From positions 1 through 25,574 of the forward strand of contig CANRIE010000003.1 in NCBI GenBank assembly GCA_947630585.1: a stretch of DNA of 25,574 nucleotides, in the 5' to 3' direction. The first letter of the stretch is position 1. Every line of letters begins with the position of its first letter. The stretch is from an uncultured Bacilli bacterium. GTDB taxonomy: Bacteria; Bacillota_I; Bacilli_A; RF39; UBA660. Positions 7,294 to 14,826 of this stretch are shown in pieces. Below the pieces are notes generated by a model. The model made no database searches and had not been told where the DNA came from. It saw only the letters and a list, made by a program, of their open reading frames with translations. Both the position numbers and the translations under genes were made by a program.

Positions 7294-8025
7294 TTAATAA
7301 ATTACTTTAACTAAATATAATCCTTCGGGGTGAGCTGTTCGATATCCTACGCTTCTATTTTTTCCTTCTAAAATTTTTAGAATATCATCTTTATCTGTTT
7401 TATGAAGTCCAATTTGAATAAGTAATCCAACCATATTTCTAATTTGATATTTAATAAAGCCATTGCCTCTAAAAGTGAAAGTTAGAATGTCCCCGTCTTT
7501 TTTAATATCAGCAAAATATATTTCTCGAACATAACTTGCTCTTTTATCTTTAGATGGTGTAAACGCTTTAAAATCATGAACTCCTAGAAAATATTTAACG
7601 GATCCTCTCATTAAACTAACATCTAATTTTTTATTAATTTGATAAATATAATTTCTTGCTATTGGATCAAATTCTCCCATATTGAGTTTATATTCATATA
7701 TTTTTTCTTTAACCATATATCTAGCATGAAAATTCTCGTCAACTACCATACAACTAATTACATGAATATCATTAGGTAGTAAACTATTCATAGCCATTTT
7801 TAATTTTAAAGGTGTTATATTAACTGAAATATCAACATGAGCTGTTTGTTCTTTAGCATGCACGCCTTTATCCGTTCTCCCACTTGCAACTAGCTTAGTA
7901 TCTTGCTTATTATTAATATATTTTAAAACATTTTCCATTTCACCTTGAATAGTCCTATAATTATCTTGCTTTTCAAATCCATGAAACAAGGTCCCATCAT
8001 AAGAAAACTTAAGTAAATATCTCAT
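7294..8025 (-). CDS. truA: tRNA pseudouridine(38-40) synthase TruA
   Basis: TruA converts uridines 38-40 in the tRNA anticodon stem to pseudouridine. The 243-residue product has the catalytic aspartate D52 in SGRTDKGVHA, the N-terminal KFSYDGTLFHGFEKQ, and RGNGFIKYQIRNMVG near the C terminus. Length is normal. It is the last gene of an operon with two ECF-type ABC ATPases and a membrane protein, as in many Bacillota (ecfA1-ecfA2-ecfT-truA). The ribosomal genes rplM-rpsI that often follow are absent: a terminator comes next. Confidence 0.95.
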   Translation of the reverse strand: MRYLLKFSYDGTLFHGFEKQDNYRTIQGEMENVLKYINNKQDTKLVASGRTDKGVHAKEQTAHVDISVNITPLKLKMAMNSLLPNDIHVISCMVVDENFHARYMVKEKIYEYKLNMGEFDPIARNYIYQINKKLDVSLMRGSVKYFLGVHDFKAFTPSKDKRASYVREIYFADIKKDGDILTFTFRGNGFIKYQIRNMVGLLIQIGLHKTDKDDILKILEGKNRSVGYRTAHPEGLYLVKVIY

Positions 8026-8028
8026 CTT

Positions 8029-8718
8029 TCACCTCACTAGAAATACTAATAGTAAGATTATAACATGGATTCCTATAAAAACAATATTTAATTTATCAAA
8101 AACATTTCTTTTATTATATTTTTTATTTTTATAAAACCTTAAATAATTAAGAGTAACATATTCTTCTAACTCATTAATGGTTTTATTTTTAACATTATTA
8201 TTTATAACTTTATAATAATCACTTCCATTCTTTATTCCTAAATCATTCATATATTTTTCTTGATATTCAAGATTATTTTTATAAAACTTATTTATATTAC
8301 TTTTTCTAAGTTCATTTAAAGTATGACTATGAAGTCTATTCCTTCCTTTAATATACTTAATCTTTCTATCTTTAACAATTAAAAATACATTTACTAAATA
8401 ATAAATTCCTAAAATAAATTTTATAAAATAATTAACTATCTTTAAGATATCAAACTGAATAAAACTTAAATCTAAGTAACTTAAAAATATATATCCAATT
8501 ATTATAATTGGTAAAATATAATTTAAAAAACTAATCCATTTAATTTTTTTTAAATGATAAAATAATTCAAAATTTAATAAATAAAGAAGAATTATAACTA
8601 TAATATTATTACCATAAATTAAACTAATAAAATAAGGAATAATTGATAATAAAAGTAAAATAATATTTAAATCTTCTAAATCAATATTATCATGACTCAT
8701 CTTTATCTTCTTTAGCAT
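8029..8718 (-). CDS. membrane protein in the EcfT position (divergent or unrelated)
   Basis: A 229-residue protein with four hydrophobic segments in the first half (about 17-36, 38-55, 62-81, 88-110), a long charged middle region (about 112-205) and a last segment at about 208-228. It sits exactly where EcfT, the membrane scaffold of ECF transporters, is found between the second ATPase and truA. However, the Ala-Arg-Gly coupling motifs that EcfT uses to hold its ATPases are not seen, and it is shorter than the usual 265 residues. The start at 8718 follows a GGGGG site 9 nt upstream and overlaps the preceding gene by 29 nt. It may be a strongly diverged EcfT or a replacement; sequence alone does not settle this. 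Confidence 0.55.
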   Translation of the reverse strand: MLKKIKMSHDNIDLEDLNIILLLLSIIPYFISLIYGNNIIVIILLYLLNFELFYHLKKIKWISFLNYILPIIIIGYIFLSYLDLSFIQFDILKIVNYFIKFILGIYYLVNVFLIVKDRKIKYIKGRNRLHSHTLNELRKSNINKFYKNNLEYQEKYMNDLGIKNGSDYYKVINNNVKNKTINELEEYVTLNYLRFYKNKKYNKRNVFDKLNIVFIGIHVIILLLVFLVR

Positions 8719-9493
8719 TATTAATTACCCCCTTAACTAATTCATCAATATCTTTAAAATCAATATTAATTTCATTATCTAATAAAATTTGTTTCATTTT
8801 TATTATATCTGGTAATATTATCTTATTAGTATTTAAAAACTCATAATCTTTAAATATTAAAGATGTTTTCCCACTTATTAAAACCTGATTATTTTTAAGA
8901 ATTATCGCATCATCTGTTAATTCATATAAAATATTAGTATCTAAACTTAGAATAATAATAGTTTTATTATATTTATCTTTTAAATCTAAAATTATCTTTT
9001 TGATATTATAAATTGCCTTACTATCTAAATATAAATATGGTTCATCAATAATAATTAACTCGGGATTAGTAACTAAATTTAAAGCAATTTGCAGTAATCT
9101 TTTTTCACTTTTAGATAATATACTTATTTCTTTTTCTAAATAATCCTTGTTTAACCCAACCATATTTAAAGATGATGTTATCTTTTCTAAATAATTATTA
9201 TCTTTTATATTTTTCTTTTTTAAATAAAATTCATCACTTACTGTTTTAGTTAAAAAAGTATCTTTATTTAATTTTTTTATATAACATATTTTTCTATTAT
9301 CATATTCTAAAATACTATTATTAATTAAAACCTCGCCTTTATAACTTGAAATACTTGTTAAAATATCAGGAATTATATAACTATTACTACCCATTATCCC
9401 AGTTATTAAATTGTTTTTTATTTTAATATTTATCTTTTTTAATAAAGTTTTCTTTTTATCTTTATAAGTTAAATTATTAAATTTTATTTCCAT
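8690..9493 (-). CDS. EcfA2-like ABC transporter ATPase lacking the Walker A lysine
   Basis: A 267-residue ABC-type nucleotide-binding domain in the position of the second ECF transporter ATPase. The expected P-loop reads GSNSYIIP (35-42): lysine is replaced by I41 and serine/threonine by P42. The Q-loop glutamine is lost (region 70-80), the signature is LSKSE (126-130), and the switch histidine is replaced by L184. In contrast Walker B IIIDEP (147-152) with catalytic E151 and the D-loop LD are intact. The frame is fully open and has a good AAGGTG ribosome site, so this is not an obvious pseudogene. It cannot bind ATP in the usual way; it may act as a structural partner whose signature motif completes the other subunit's site. 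Confidence 0.75.
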   Translation of the reverse strand: MEIKFNNLTYKDKKKTLLKKINIKIKNNLITGIMGSNSYIIPDILTSISSYKGEVLINNSILEYDNRKICYIKKLNKDTFLTKTVSDEFYLKKKNIKDNNYLEKITSSLNMVGLNKDYLEKEISILSKSEKRLLQIALNLVTNPELIIIDEPYLYLDSKAIYNIKKIILDLKDKYNKTIIILSLDTNILYELTDDAIILKNNQVLISGKTSLIFKDYEFLNTNKIILPDIIKMKQILLDNEINIDFKDIDELVKGVINNAKEDKDES

Positions 9494-10257
9494 AAAGCAC
9501 CTTTTAATTCATCTAAATTGAAATATATTTTATCTAATTTTTTAAAGTATTTAAGTTTCATTGATAATTCTACTGGAAAAGGTATTATAATTCCTTTTTC
9601 TTTTAAAGTGTTATAGTCAAGTTCTTTAATATTATCTAATTTAAAATTATCTAGTGTATATAAAGTATTACTTTTTGATATTGTTTCTAAATTATTAGTA
9701 AAGTTAATGATTGTTAATTTTTGTTTATTTAACCCTTCAAGTTTATTTAACATGAATTCTAAATCATTTTTATTTAATTCATCTAAAATACTATCAAGAA
9801 TAAGTAATTTAGGATCATGAATTAAAGCAAGAATTATTAATAGTTTCTTTTTAGTTGAAGAATTTAAAGTATTGATATCTTTATTTAAAATTTTTTCTAT
9901 TTTAAAGTATTTACTTATTTTAGTTATTTGTTTATTAATCTTGTGTTCAGGATATCCTAAATTTAATAAGGGATATGCTAGTTCATCTTTAACTTTTTTA
10001 AATAAAAATTCTTGATTGAATTCATTAGTTGCAACTCCAATTTTTTTTATGTAATTTAAAACTTCCTTCTCATTCAACTTAGTTTTATCTAAAATGCAAA
10101 TATCACTTGTTGGATAGATTCCTAAAATTATTTTAGTTAACATAGTTTTACCTGAATGATTAGGTGCAATTATGCTAACAAAATCTCCTTGATTAATTTC
10201 GAAATTAAAGTTTTCAAAGTTTTTATAATTTAAATTTTTAATACTAAAATAGGCCAT
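9484..10257 (-). CDS. EcfA1-like ABC transporter ATPase with degenerate catalytic residues
   Basis: A 257-residue ABC ATPase, first gene of the operon with the EcfA2-like gene, a membrane protein and truA. Walker A is APNHSGKT (31-38): two glycines are changed but K37/T38 remain. Walker B is LLILD-S (151-156), with serine where the catalytic glutamate should be. The switch histidine is N188 (FTNN), the signature is LNSST (131-135) instead of LSGGQ, and the Q-loop glutamine is threonine. The stretch NQEFLFKKVKDELAYPLLNLG still resembles EcfA proteins. It probably binds but hydrolyses ATP poorly. It overlaps the next gene by 10 nt. A GGTGGTGA site precedes the ATG. Confidence 0.75.
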   Translation of the reverse strand: MAYFSIKNLNYKNFENFNFEINQGDFVSIIAPNHSGKTMLTKIILGIYPTSDICILDKTKLNEKEVLNYIKKIGVATNEFNQEFLFKKVKDELAYPLLNLGYPEHKINKQITKISKYFKIEKILNKDINTLNSSTKKKLLIILALIHDPKLLILDSILDELNKNDLEFMLNKLEGLNKQKLTIINFTNNLETISKSNTLYTLDNFKLDNIKELDYNTLKEKGIIIPFPVELSMKLKYFKKLDKIYFNLDELKGALWK

Positions 10258-10294
10258 ACTTCACCACCATAATTTAATTATATATTAAATTTTC

Positions 10295-10326
10295 AAAAAA
10301 AAGTAGACTAGTTGACACTAATCTAC
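10295..10326 (-). terminator. intrinsic terminator of the thioredoxin-fold-like gene
   Basis: A 10-bp stem (10303-10312 with 10317-10326, one G-T pair) around a 4-nt loop is followed on the minus strand by eight Ts. It overlaps the stop codon of the upstream gene and separates it from the ecf operon. Confidence 0.8.
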
Positions 10327-10866
10327 ATAAGAATTTAATGTATTTTTTATTTTTTCATAATCACTATAAGATTCGGTAATCTTACCATCTTTAACTTTGA
10401 TTAAAGATGGAACACTTAATTTAAGTTTAGTAATATCATTACTTATATTTAAACTATCAGCTTTACATATATTATTTCTGCTATTTCCTAAATCTAATTT
10501 ATGTAATGGAATCTTTTTACTTGAATTATTGTATCCTTCTAACATACTTTCATATAAATTAGCTTCATCTTCACTCATTTCATAGGCAAGAACAAAATAT
10601 TCACTTTCATTGCGATTTAAAACTTGTCCGCATAAAATCTTTGTTGTTTGGGCTTCAGCTGTATAAGTAATAGTATTTTTTCTTGTAAATAAATTCCATT
10701 CTCCAGTTTTGATTTTTGTGAATGCAAACATTAAAAGTAAAAAAGCTAATACACATCCTGTTATGATTAATCCATTTTTAATACTTTTAGTTGTATCAGT
10801 TTCTTGAAAATCTTTCAAGTCTTTTTTTTCTTTTTCAATTCTTTTTTTATATTCTTTTTTATTCAT
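10318..10866 (-). CDS. membrane-anchored thioredoxin-fold-like protein without CXXC
   Basis: The 182-residue product has a charged N-terminal tail, one membrane segment (about 32-50) and an external domain. SVPSLIKVKDGKITESY (151-167) resembles the cis-proline and final strand of thioredoxins, but there is no CXXC: cysteines occur singly (C79, C134). It is therefore unlikely to be a disulfide oxidoreductase and may bind a ligand or partner. AGGTG precedes the ATG, and it has its own promoter and strong terminator between the sigH operon and the ecf operon. The fold assignment is tentative. Confidence 0.6.
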   Translation of the reverse strand: MNKKEYKKRIEKEKKDLKDFQETDTTKSIKNGLIITGCVLAFLLLMFAFTKIKTGEWNLFTRKNTITYTAEAQTTKILCGQVLNRNESEYFVLAYEMSEDEANLYESMLEGYNNSSKKIPLHKLDLGNSRNNICKADSLNISNDITKLKLSVPSLIKVKDGKITESYSDYEKIKNTLNSYVD

Positions 10867-10893
10867 ATCTACACCTCAAACTTACATATATTT

Positions 10894-10922
10894 ATTTTAC
10901 CTTAACTACTTTAATTTTACAA
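10894..10922 (-). promoter_or_regulatory. candidate promoter of the thioredoxin-fold-like gene
   Basis: TTGTAA (10917-10922) and TAAAAT (10894-10899) are 17 nt apart on the minus strand. A 7-bp inverted repeat ACTACTT/AAGTAGT brackets the -35 box. Confidence 0.4.
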
Positions 10923-10950
10923 GTAGTAACTGCCAAGTTTTGTAAATATA

Positions 10951-11568
10951 TTAAACTATTTTTTTTATACTTGTTAATAAGTTTTTTAACTCTTTCTTAG
11001 CATTTCTGAAATATTTTGCAACTGTTTTATTATCAAGTTTTGTGAAGGCTTCTATTTGATTATCAGCAAATCCTTCTTGTTTCATTTCAAAGACTATGGC
11101 TGTTTCAAGTGGTAATCTATTTAAGAAATTAATATATTTAATTTCAATTTCTTTTTCAATTAGACTTTGAAAAGGGTCAGGAGATGATCCATCTGGTATT
11201 ACTTCGATTAAAGGTGAAACTGTCCCCGGAACAATCTTATCATAAGAAATAGCTTTATTTAAAGTTATATTTTTATTAGTATTTTGATTTCTAAGTTCAT
11301 TCCTAATTTTATTTTTAATACATTTAACCATATAAGTATAAAATAATACATTTTTATTTTCTAAATAAGTATTTACAGCATCCATTATTCCCATATTAGC
11401 AACTTGAATTAAATCATCAAATTCGTATCCTAATTCTTTGCCTTCTTTTAAATAATTTTGGCAAATTTTGATAACTAATGGTCGGTATTTCTGAATTAAA
11501 TAAGCATAATTATCATTGTTTTCTTCAATCATATATAAAATTTCATTATCATCAAGTTCTCTATACAT
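10951..11568 (-). CDS. sigH: RNA polymerase sigma factor of the SigH (Spo0H) type
   Basis: A 205-residue sigma-70 family protein. Region 2 is clear (YEFDDLIQVANMGIMDAVNTY followed by FYTYMVKCIKNKIRNELR), and a C-terminal region 4 helix-turn-helix lies at about 150-200. Its place right after rlmB and mrnC in the cysS operon matches the B. subtilis order ending in sigH. With spo0A in the same window, the early-sporulation sigma factor is the best reading. The C-terminal region is divergent, and it is a little shorter than the usual 218 residues. The ATG follows the rlmB stop by one base, with AGGAG inside the end of rlmB. Confidence 0.85.
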   Translation of the reverse strand: MYRELDDNEILYMIEENNDNYAYLIQKYRPLVIKICQNYLKEGKELGYEFDDLIQVANMGIMDAVNTYLENKNVLFYTYMVKCIKNKIRNELRNQNTNKNITLNKAISYDKIVPGTVSPLIEVIPDGSSPDPFQSLIEKEIEIKYINFLNRLPLETAIVFEMKQEGFADNQIEAFTKLDNKTVAKYFRNAKKELKNLLTSIKKIV

Positions 11569-11569
11569 A

Positions 11570-12262
11570 TTAATGTCTCCTAATCATTTCATATATCATT
11601 ATTCCAGCAGCAACGGAAGCATTTAAACTATTGATTTTCCCGTTCATTGGAATACTTGCTATATAGTCACAAGATTCCCGAACTAATCTTGCAATTCCAA
11701 AACCTTCACTTCCAATTACTAAAGCAGTTTTTGGAGGATAAGAAATACTTGTATAATCCTCCCCATCCATATCCGTTCCAATGATTGTAAATCCTAAATC
11801 TTTTAATTTTTTAATTGTTTGATTTAAGTTTACAACTCTTGCAATTTTAACATTATATAAAGCTCCAACACTTGTTTTCATAACAGTTTCATTAACTGAG
11901 ACACTTCTATTTACTGGTAAAATTATTCCATCAATTCCACTTGCTTCAACAGTTCTTATAATTGCTCCTAAGTTATGTGGATCTTCTAAATGGTCTAAAA
12001 TTACAATTTTACATTCATCTTTAGCAATAATATCATCTAAATCTGTATATTGAAACTCAGGAACTTCAAGAATTATCCCTTGATGATTATTATGAACCAT
12101 TTTATCAAGTTCTATTTTTTCTTTATAATTAATCTCGATATTTTGTTTTTTAATTAAGTTTAAAATATCTTGTTCATTAAAATTCTTACTACAAAATGCT
12201 TTTTTAACCATCATTTTATTTTTAAGGATTTCTTTAACATTATTCCGACCACTTACTAACAT
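11570..12262 (-). CDS. rlmB: 23S rRNA 2'-O-methyltransferase, RlmB/TrmH (SpoU) family
   Basis: A SpoU-family methyltransferase that uses S-adenosylmethionine to methylate a ribose 2'-OH of rRNA. The three family motifs are present: DPHNLGAIIRTVEASG, IGSEGFGI, and IPMNGKINSLNASVAAGIMIYE, which form the knotted SAM-binding site. Residues 1-70 form the usual RNA-binding substrate domain. A GTG frame reaches 12271, but ATG at 12262 follows AAGGTGAT at 5 nt and gives the usual MLVSGRNNVKEIL start. It lies one base after mrnC and one base before sigH. Confidence 0.93.
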   Translation of the reverse strand: MLVSGRNNVKEILKNKMMVKKAFCSKNFNEQDILNLIKKQNIEINYKEKIELDKMVHNNHQGIILEVPEFQYTDLDDIIAKDECKIVILDHLEDPHNLGAIIRTVEASGIDGIILPVNRSVSVNETVMKTSVGALYNVKIARVVNLNQTIKKLKDLGFTIIGTDMDGEDYTSISYPPKTALVIGSEGFGIARLVRESCDYIASIPMNGKINSLNASVAAGIMIYEMIRRH

Positions 12263-12263
12263 C

Positions 12264-12641
12264 TTAATCACCTTGAAGTATTATCTTAATTATTTCTTCA
12301 ATCCTTTCTATTTTATTTTCTAATTTTAAATAGCCAATTAAGGCTTCAAATGAAGTTGCATCATGATAAACATTGATAGAACAATTTTTAGGATGCGTGT
12401 TAACCTTGGTGTTTCTAGCTCTTTTTATTATTTCTAATTCTTCATTTGTAAAAATATTTTTATTTATTAAGTCATGTAAAATTTGAGCCTGACTTTTAGC
12501 AGTTATATATTTTAAAGATTCTTCTTGTAAATCTTTGACATGAGCAATCCCCTTTTTAATTAAGTATTCTCTTATATAAGTTTCATAGACACTATCGCCT
12601 AAATAGGCTAGAACAAGACTATTTATTTCAATTGTTTTCAT
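12264..12641 (-). CDS. mrnC: Mini-ribonuclease III (23S rRNA maturation)
   Basis: This 125-residue protein is an RNase III catalytic domain without a double-stranded RNA-binding domain, as is usual for Mini-III, which trims 23S rRNA ends. LAYLGDSVYE carries the first catalytic aspartate, RARNTK is conserved, and ATSFEALIGYL carries the C-terminal catalytic glutamate. Its start codon overlaps the stop of the preceding peptidase gene (TAATG), and it is followed directly by rlmB, the known cysS-mrnC-rlmB order. Confidence 0.94.
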   Translation of the reverse strand: MKTIEINSLVLAYLGDSVYETYIREYLIKKGIAHVKDLQEESLKYITAKSQAQILHDLINKNIFTNEELEIIKRARNTKVNTHPKNCSINVYHDATSFEALIGYLKLENKIERIEEIIKIILQGD

Positions 12642-13333
12642 TAGTCTCGATCCCTACTTGAAGCAATTAATACAAGTCTTAGTAATTGAAGTAAGGTTGA
12701 CACAACTGATGCAACATAAGTCATAGCAGCAGCAGTTAACATTTTTTTACTTCCCTCTTGTTCACTTTTTTCAACCAAAGCTTCTTTCTTTAGAAATTCT
12801 CCGGCTCTTTTTGATGCGTTAAACTCAACGGGAAGAGTTATAAGTTGGAAGATTAAAACCGCCATTTCCAAGAATATACCAATCCAAAGTAAATCAATTA
12901 TACTGAATATTAGTCCAAATAAAACCGCAAAATAGCCAATTTTAGTTGATATATTTACAATTGGTAAAATACTTGCTCTTAATCTTAAAAAGAAATAACC
13001 TTCTTTATCTTGAACGGCATGTCCACATTCATGAGCAGCAACAGAAGCTGCTGCAACTGTTGCCCCATGAAAAATATCCGTTGATAATCTAACGACTTTT
13101 CTAGTTGGGTCATAATGATCTGTTAATTCACCTTTAACTTCAACAATATCAATATTATTTAAACCATTACTATCAAGTATTTTTCTTGCAACCTCGAATC
13201 CTTCAAGCCCTGCTTTAGTTTTAATTTTTTTATATTTACCATAAGATGAACTTACAAATAGTTGAGCTGCCATTGTAATAACTAAACCAATTAGTACTAA
13301 AATATATGTTGGATCATATCCATAATAAAACAT
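12641..13333 (-). CDS. membrane zinc metallopeptidase, YugP family
   Basis: A 230-residue membrane protein with an N-terminal membrane segment (about 8-27), the zinc-binding HECGH motif at 101-105 and a likely third ligand in the later PVEFNASKRA helix. Further hydrophobic segments lie at about 128-170 and 199-225. These are features of the YugP family of putative membrane-bound zinc proteases, of unknown substrate. It is inserted between cysS and mrnC, where B. subtilis has no such gene. Spacing to cysS is 11 nt and it overlaps mrnC by one base. Confidence 0.9.
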   Translation of the reverse strand: MFYYGYDPTYILVLIGLVITMAAQLFVSSSYGKYKKIKTKAGLEGFEVARKILDSNGLNNIDIVEVKGELTDHYDPTRKVVRLSTDIFHGATVAAASVAAHECGHAVQDKEGYFFLRLRASILPIVNISTKIGYFAVLFGLIFSIIDLLWIGIFLEMAVLIFQLITLPVEFNASKRAGEFLKKEALVEKSEQEGSKKMLTAAAMTYVASVVSTLLQLLRLVLIASSRDRD

Positions 13334-13344
13334 TTAATCATCTC

Positions 13345-14727
13345 CTATAATTTCTCTATTTTTATTCCATCTCTTGTATCTAATACTTGGTATCCTAATT
13401 TATTTATTTTATCTCTTATAATATCTGCATTTTGATAATCTTTCTCTTTTTTATATTTTAATCTTTCCTCTGCTAATTCTAAAACTTCTTTAGGAATTTC
13501 TAAACTTTCTTCTTCTAATAAATCAAGTGATAAAACTTTATCAAATTTTTTAATTAGTTCTCTTTTAGTATAATCATTTATACTACTTTTTAATACATCA
13601 TAAAGAATTGTTAAAGCAAATGAGGTATTTAAGTTATCAGCAAGAGCCTCTTTAAATTTATTATCAAATTCTAAAAATTTTTCTTCATCAAGATTCCCTT
13701 CCTCGCCTAAACTTTGAACTTTATTTTTTAGTTTTAAATATGTATTTTGAGCTTGGTCTAATGCATCATATGAAAATTCAATTGGTTTTTGATAATGACT
13801 TGCTAGAATCATATAACGATAACTTAAAGGATTGTAGCCTTTTTCTTTTAATAAGGAAATGGTTAAGAAATCTCCCTTACTTTTACTCATCTTGCCATTA
13901 CTATTATTTAAATGCTCAACATGGAACCAATAATTACACCACTTATGTCCTAAATAAGCTTCACTTTGGGCAATTTCATTAGTATGATGAGGAAAAATAT
14001 TATCAACACCACCACAATGAATATCTAAATATTCACCTAAATATTTCATTGATATTCCAGAACACTCAATATGCCAACCAGGATATCCTAATCCCCATGG
14101 TGAATTCCATTTTAATTCTTGATCTTGGAATTTAGATTTTGTAAACCATAAAACAAAGTCGGCTTTATTTCTTTTATTAGTATCTTCTATAACATCATCC
14201 CTCGCTCCAACTTTTAAATCTTCTTCATTGTGATTTGTTAAAACATAATAGTCTTTTAATTTTGATGTATCAAAGTAAACATTTCCAGCACTAAAATAAG
14301 CATACCCGTCATCCATCAACTTACTTATTATTTTTATATACTCTGAAATTAAACTAGTTGCTGGCACTACTGTCTCAGGCTTTTTTATATTTAAATCTTT
14401 GCAATCTTTGAAAAATTCTTCTGTATAAAATTTAGCAATATCTAAAACGGTTTTATGTTCTCTAATTGCCCCTTTGACCATTTTATCTTCCCCAGTATCA
14501 GCATCACTTGTTAAATGACCAACATCTGTTATGTTCATTACTCTTTCTACTTTATAACCTAAATAAATTAAGGCTTTTTCTAATATGTCTTCTTGTATAT
14601 AACTTCTTAAATTGCCAATATGAGCAAAATGATAAACCGTAGGGCCACAAGTATACATTTTAACAATCCCTTCTTGGTTAGGCACAAATTCTTCAATCTT
14701 TCTTGTTAATGTATTATAAATCTTCAT
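13345..14727 (-). CDS. cysS: cysteinyl-tRNA synthetase
   Basis: A 460-residue class I aminoacyl-tRNA synthetase that charges tRNA-Cys. The N terminus has MYTCGPTVYHFAHIGNLRSY with zinc ligand C27 and the HIGH-type motif HIGN (36-39). Later come WHIECSGIS with a second zinc cysteine, the HCGGVDNIFPHHTNE zinc histidines, and the KMSKSKG loop. Length is normal. A strong AAGGAGGT site lies 4 nt before the ATG. It heads the cysS-peptidase-mrnC-rlmB-sigH operon from a good promoter, and the leader is too short for a T-box. Confidence 0.97.
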   Translation of the reverse strand: MKIYNTLTRKIEEFVPNQEGIVKMYTCGPTVYHFAHIGNLRSYIQEDILEKALIYLGYKVERVMNITDVGHLTSDADTGEDKMVKGAIREHKTVLDIAKFYTEEFFKDCKDLNIKKPETVVPATSLISEYIKIISKLMDDGYAYFSAGNVYFDTSKLKDYYVLTNHNEEDLKVGARDDVIEDTNKRNKADFVLWFTKSKFQDQELKWNSPWGLGYPGWHIECSGISMKYLGEYLDIHCGGVDNIFPHHTNEIAQSEAYLGHKWCNYWFHVEHLNNSNGKMSKSKGDFLTISLLKEKGYNPLSYRYMILASHYQKPIEFSYDALDQAQNTYLKLKNKVQSLGEEGNLDEEKFLEFDNKFKEALADNLNTSFALTILYDVLKSSINDYTKRELIKKFDKVLSLDLLEEESLEIPKEVLELAEERLKYKKEKDYQNADIIRDKINKLGYQVLDTRDGIKIEKL

Positions 14728-14756
14728 AATGACCTCCTTAATAATAATATAGTCAT

Positions 14757-14785
14757 ATTATATACTTTTTAAAACAAAATGACAA
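14757..14785 (-). promoter_or_regulatory. promoter of the cysS-sigH operon
   Basis: TTGTCA (14780-14785) and a perfect TATAAT (14757-14762) are exactly 17 nt apart on the minus strand. The -35 box lies inside the arm of the upstream gene's terminator hairpin. Confidence 0.7.
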
Positions 14786-14802
14786 GAATAATCTTGTCAT
14801 TT
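14771..14802 (-). terminator. intrinsic terminator of the pgeF-like operon
   Basis: A perfect 11-bp stem (14777-14787 with 14792-14802) around a 4-nt loop is followed on the minus strand by TTTTGTTTT. It is placed 25 nt after the PgeF-like stop. The T-run side also holds the -35 box of cysS. Confidence 0.75.
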
Positions 14803-14826
14803 CACAAAAAATTCATATTTCAAAAT

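Noticed and set aside
8690..10257. ECF ATPase genes as pseudogenes
   Set aside because: Frames are complete, overlap tightly and have good ribosome sites; only particular catalytic residues are changed, so they are listed as genes.
14728..14826. T-box riboswitch before cysS
   Set aside because: The promoter lies only about 30 nt before the start codon and no specifier or T-box sequence is present.
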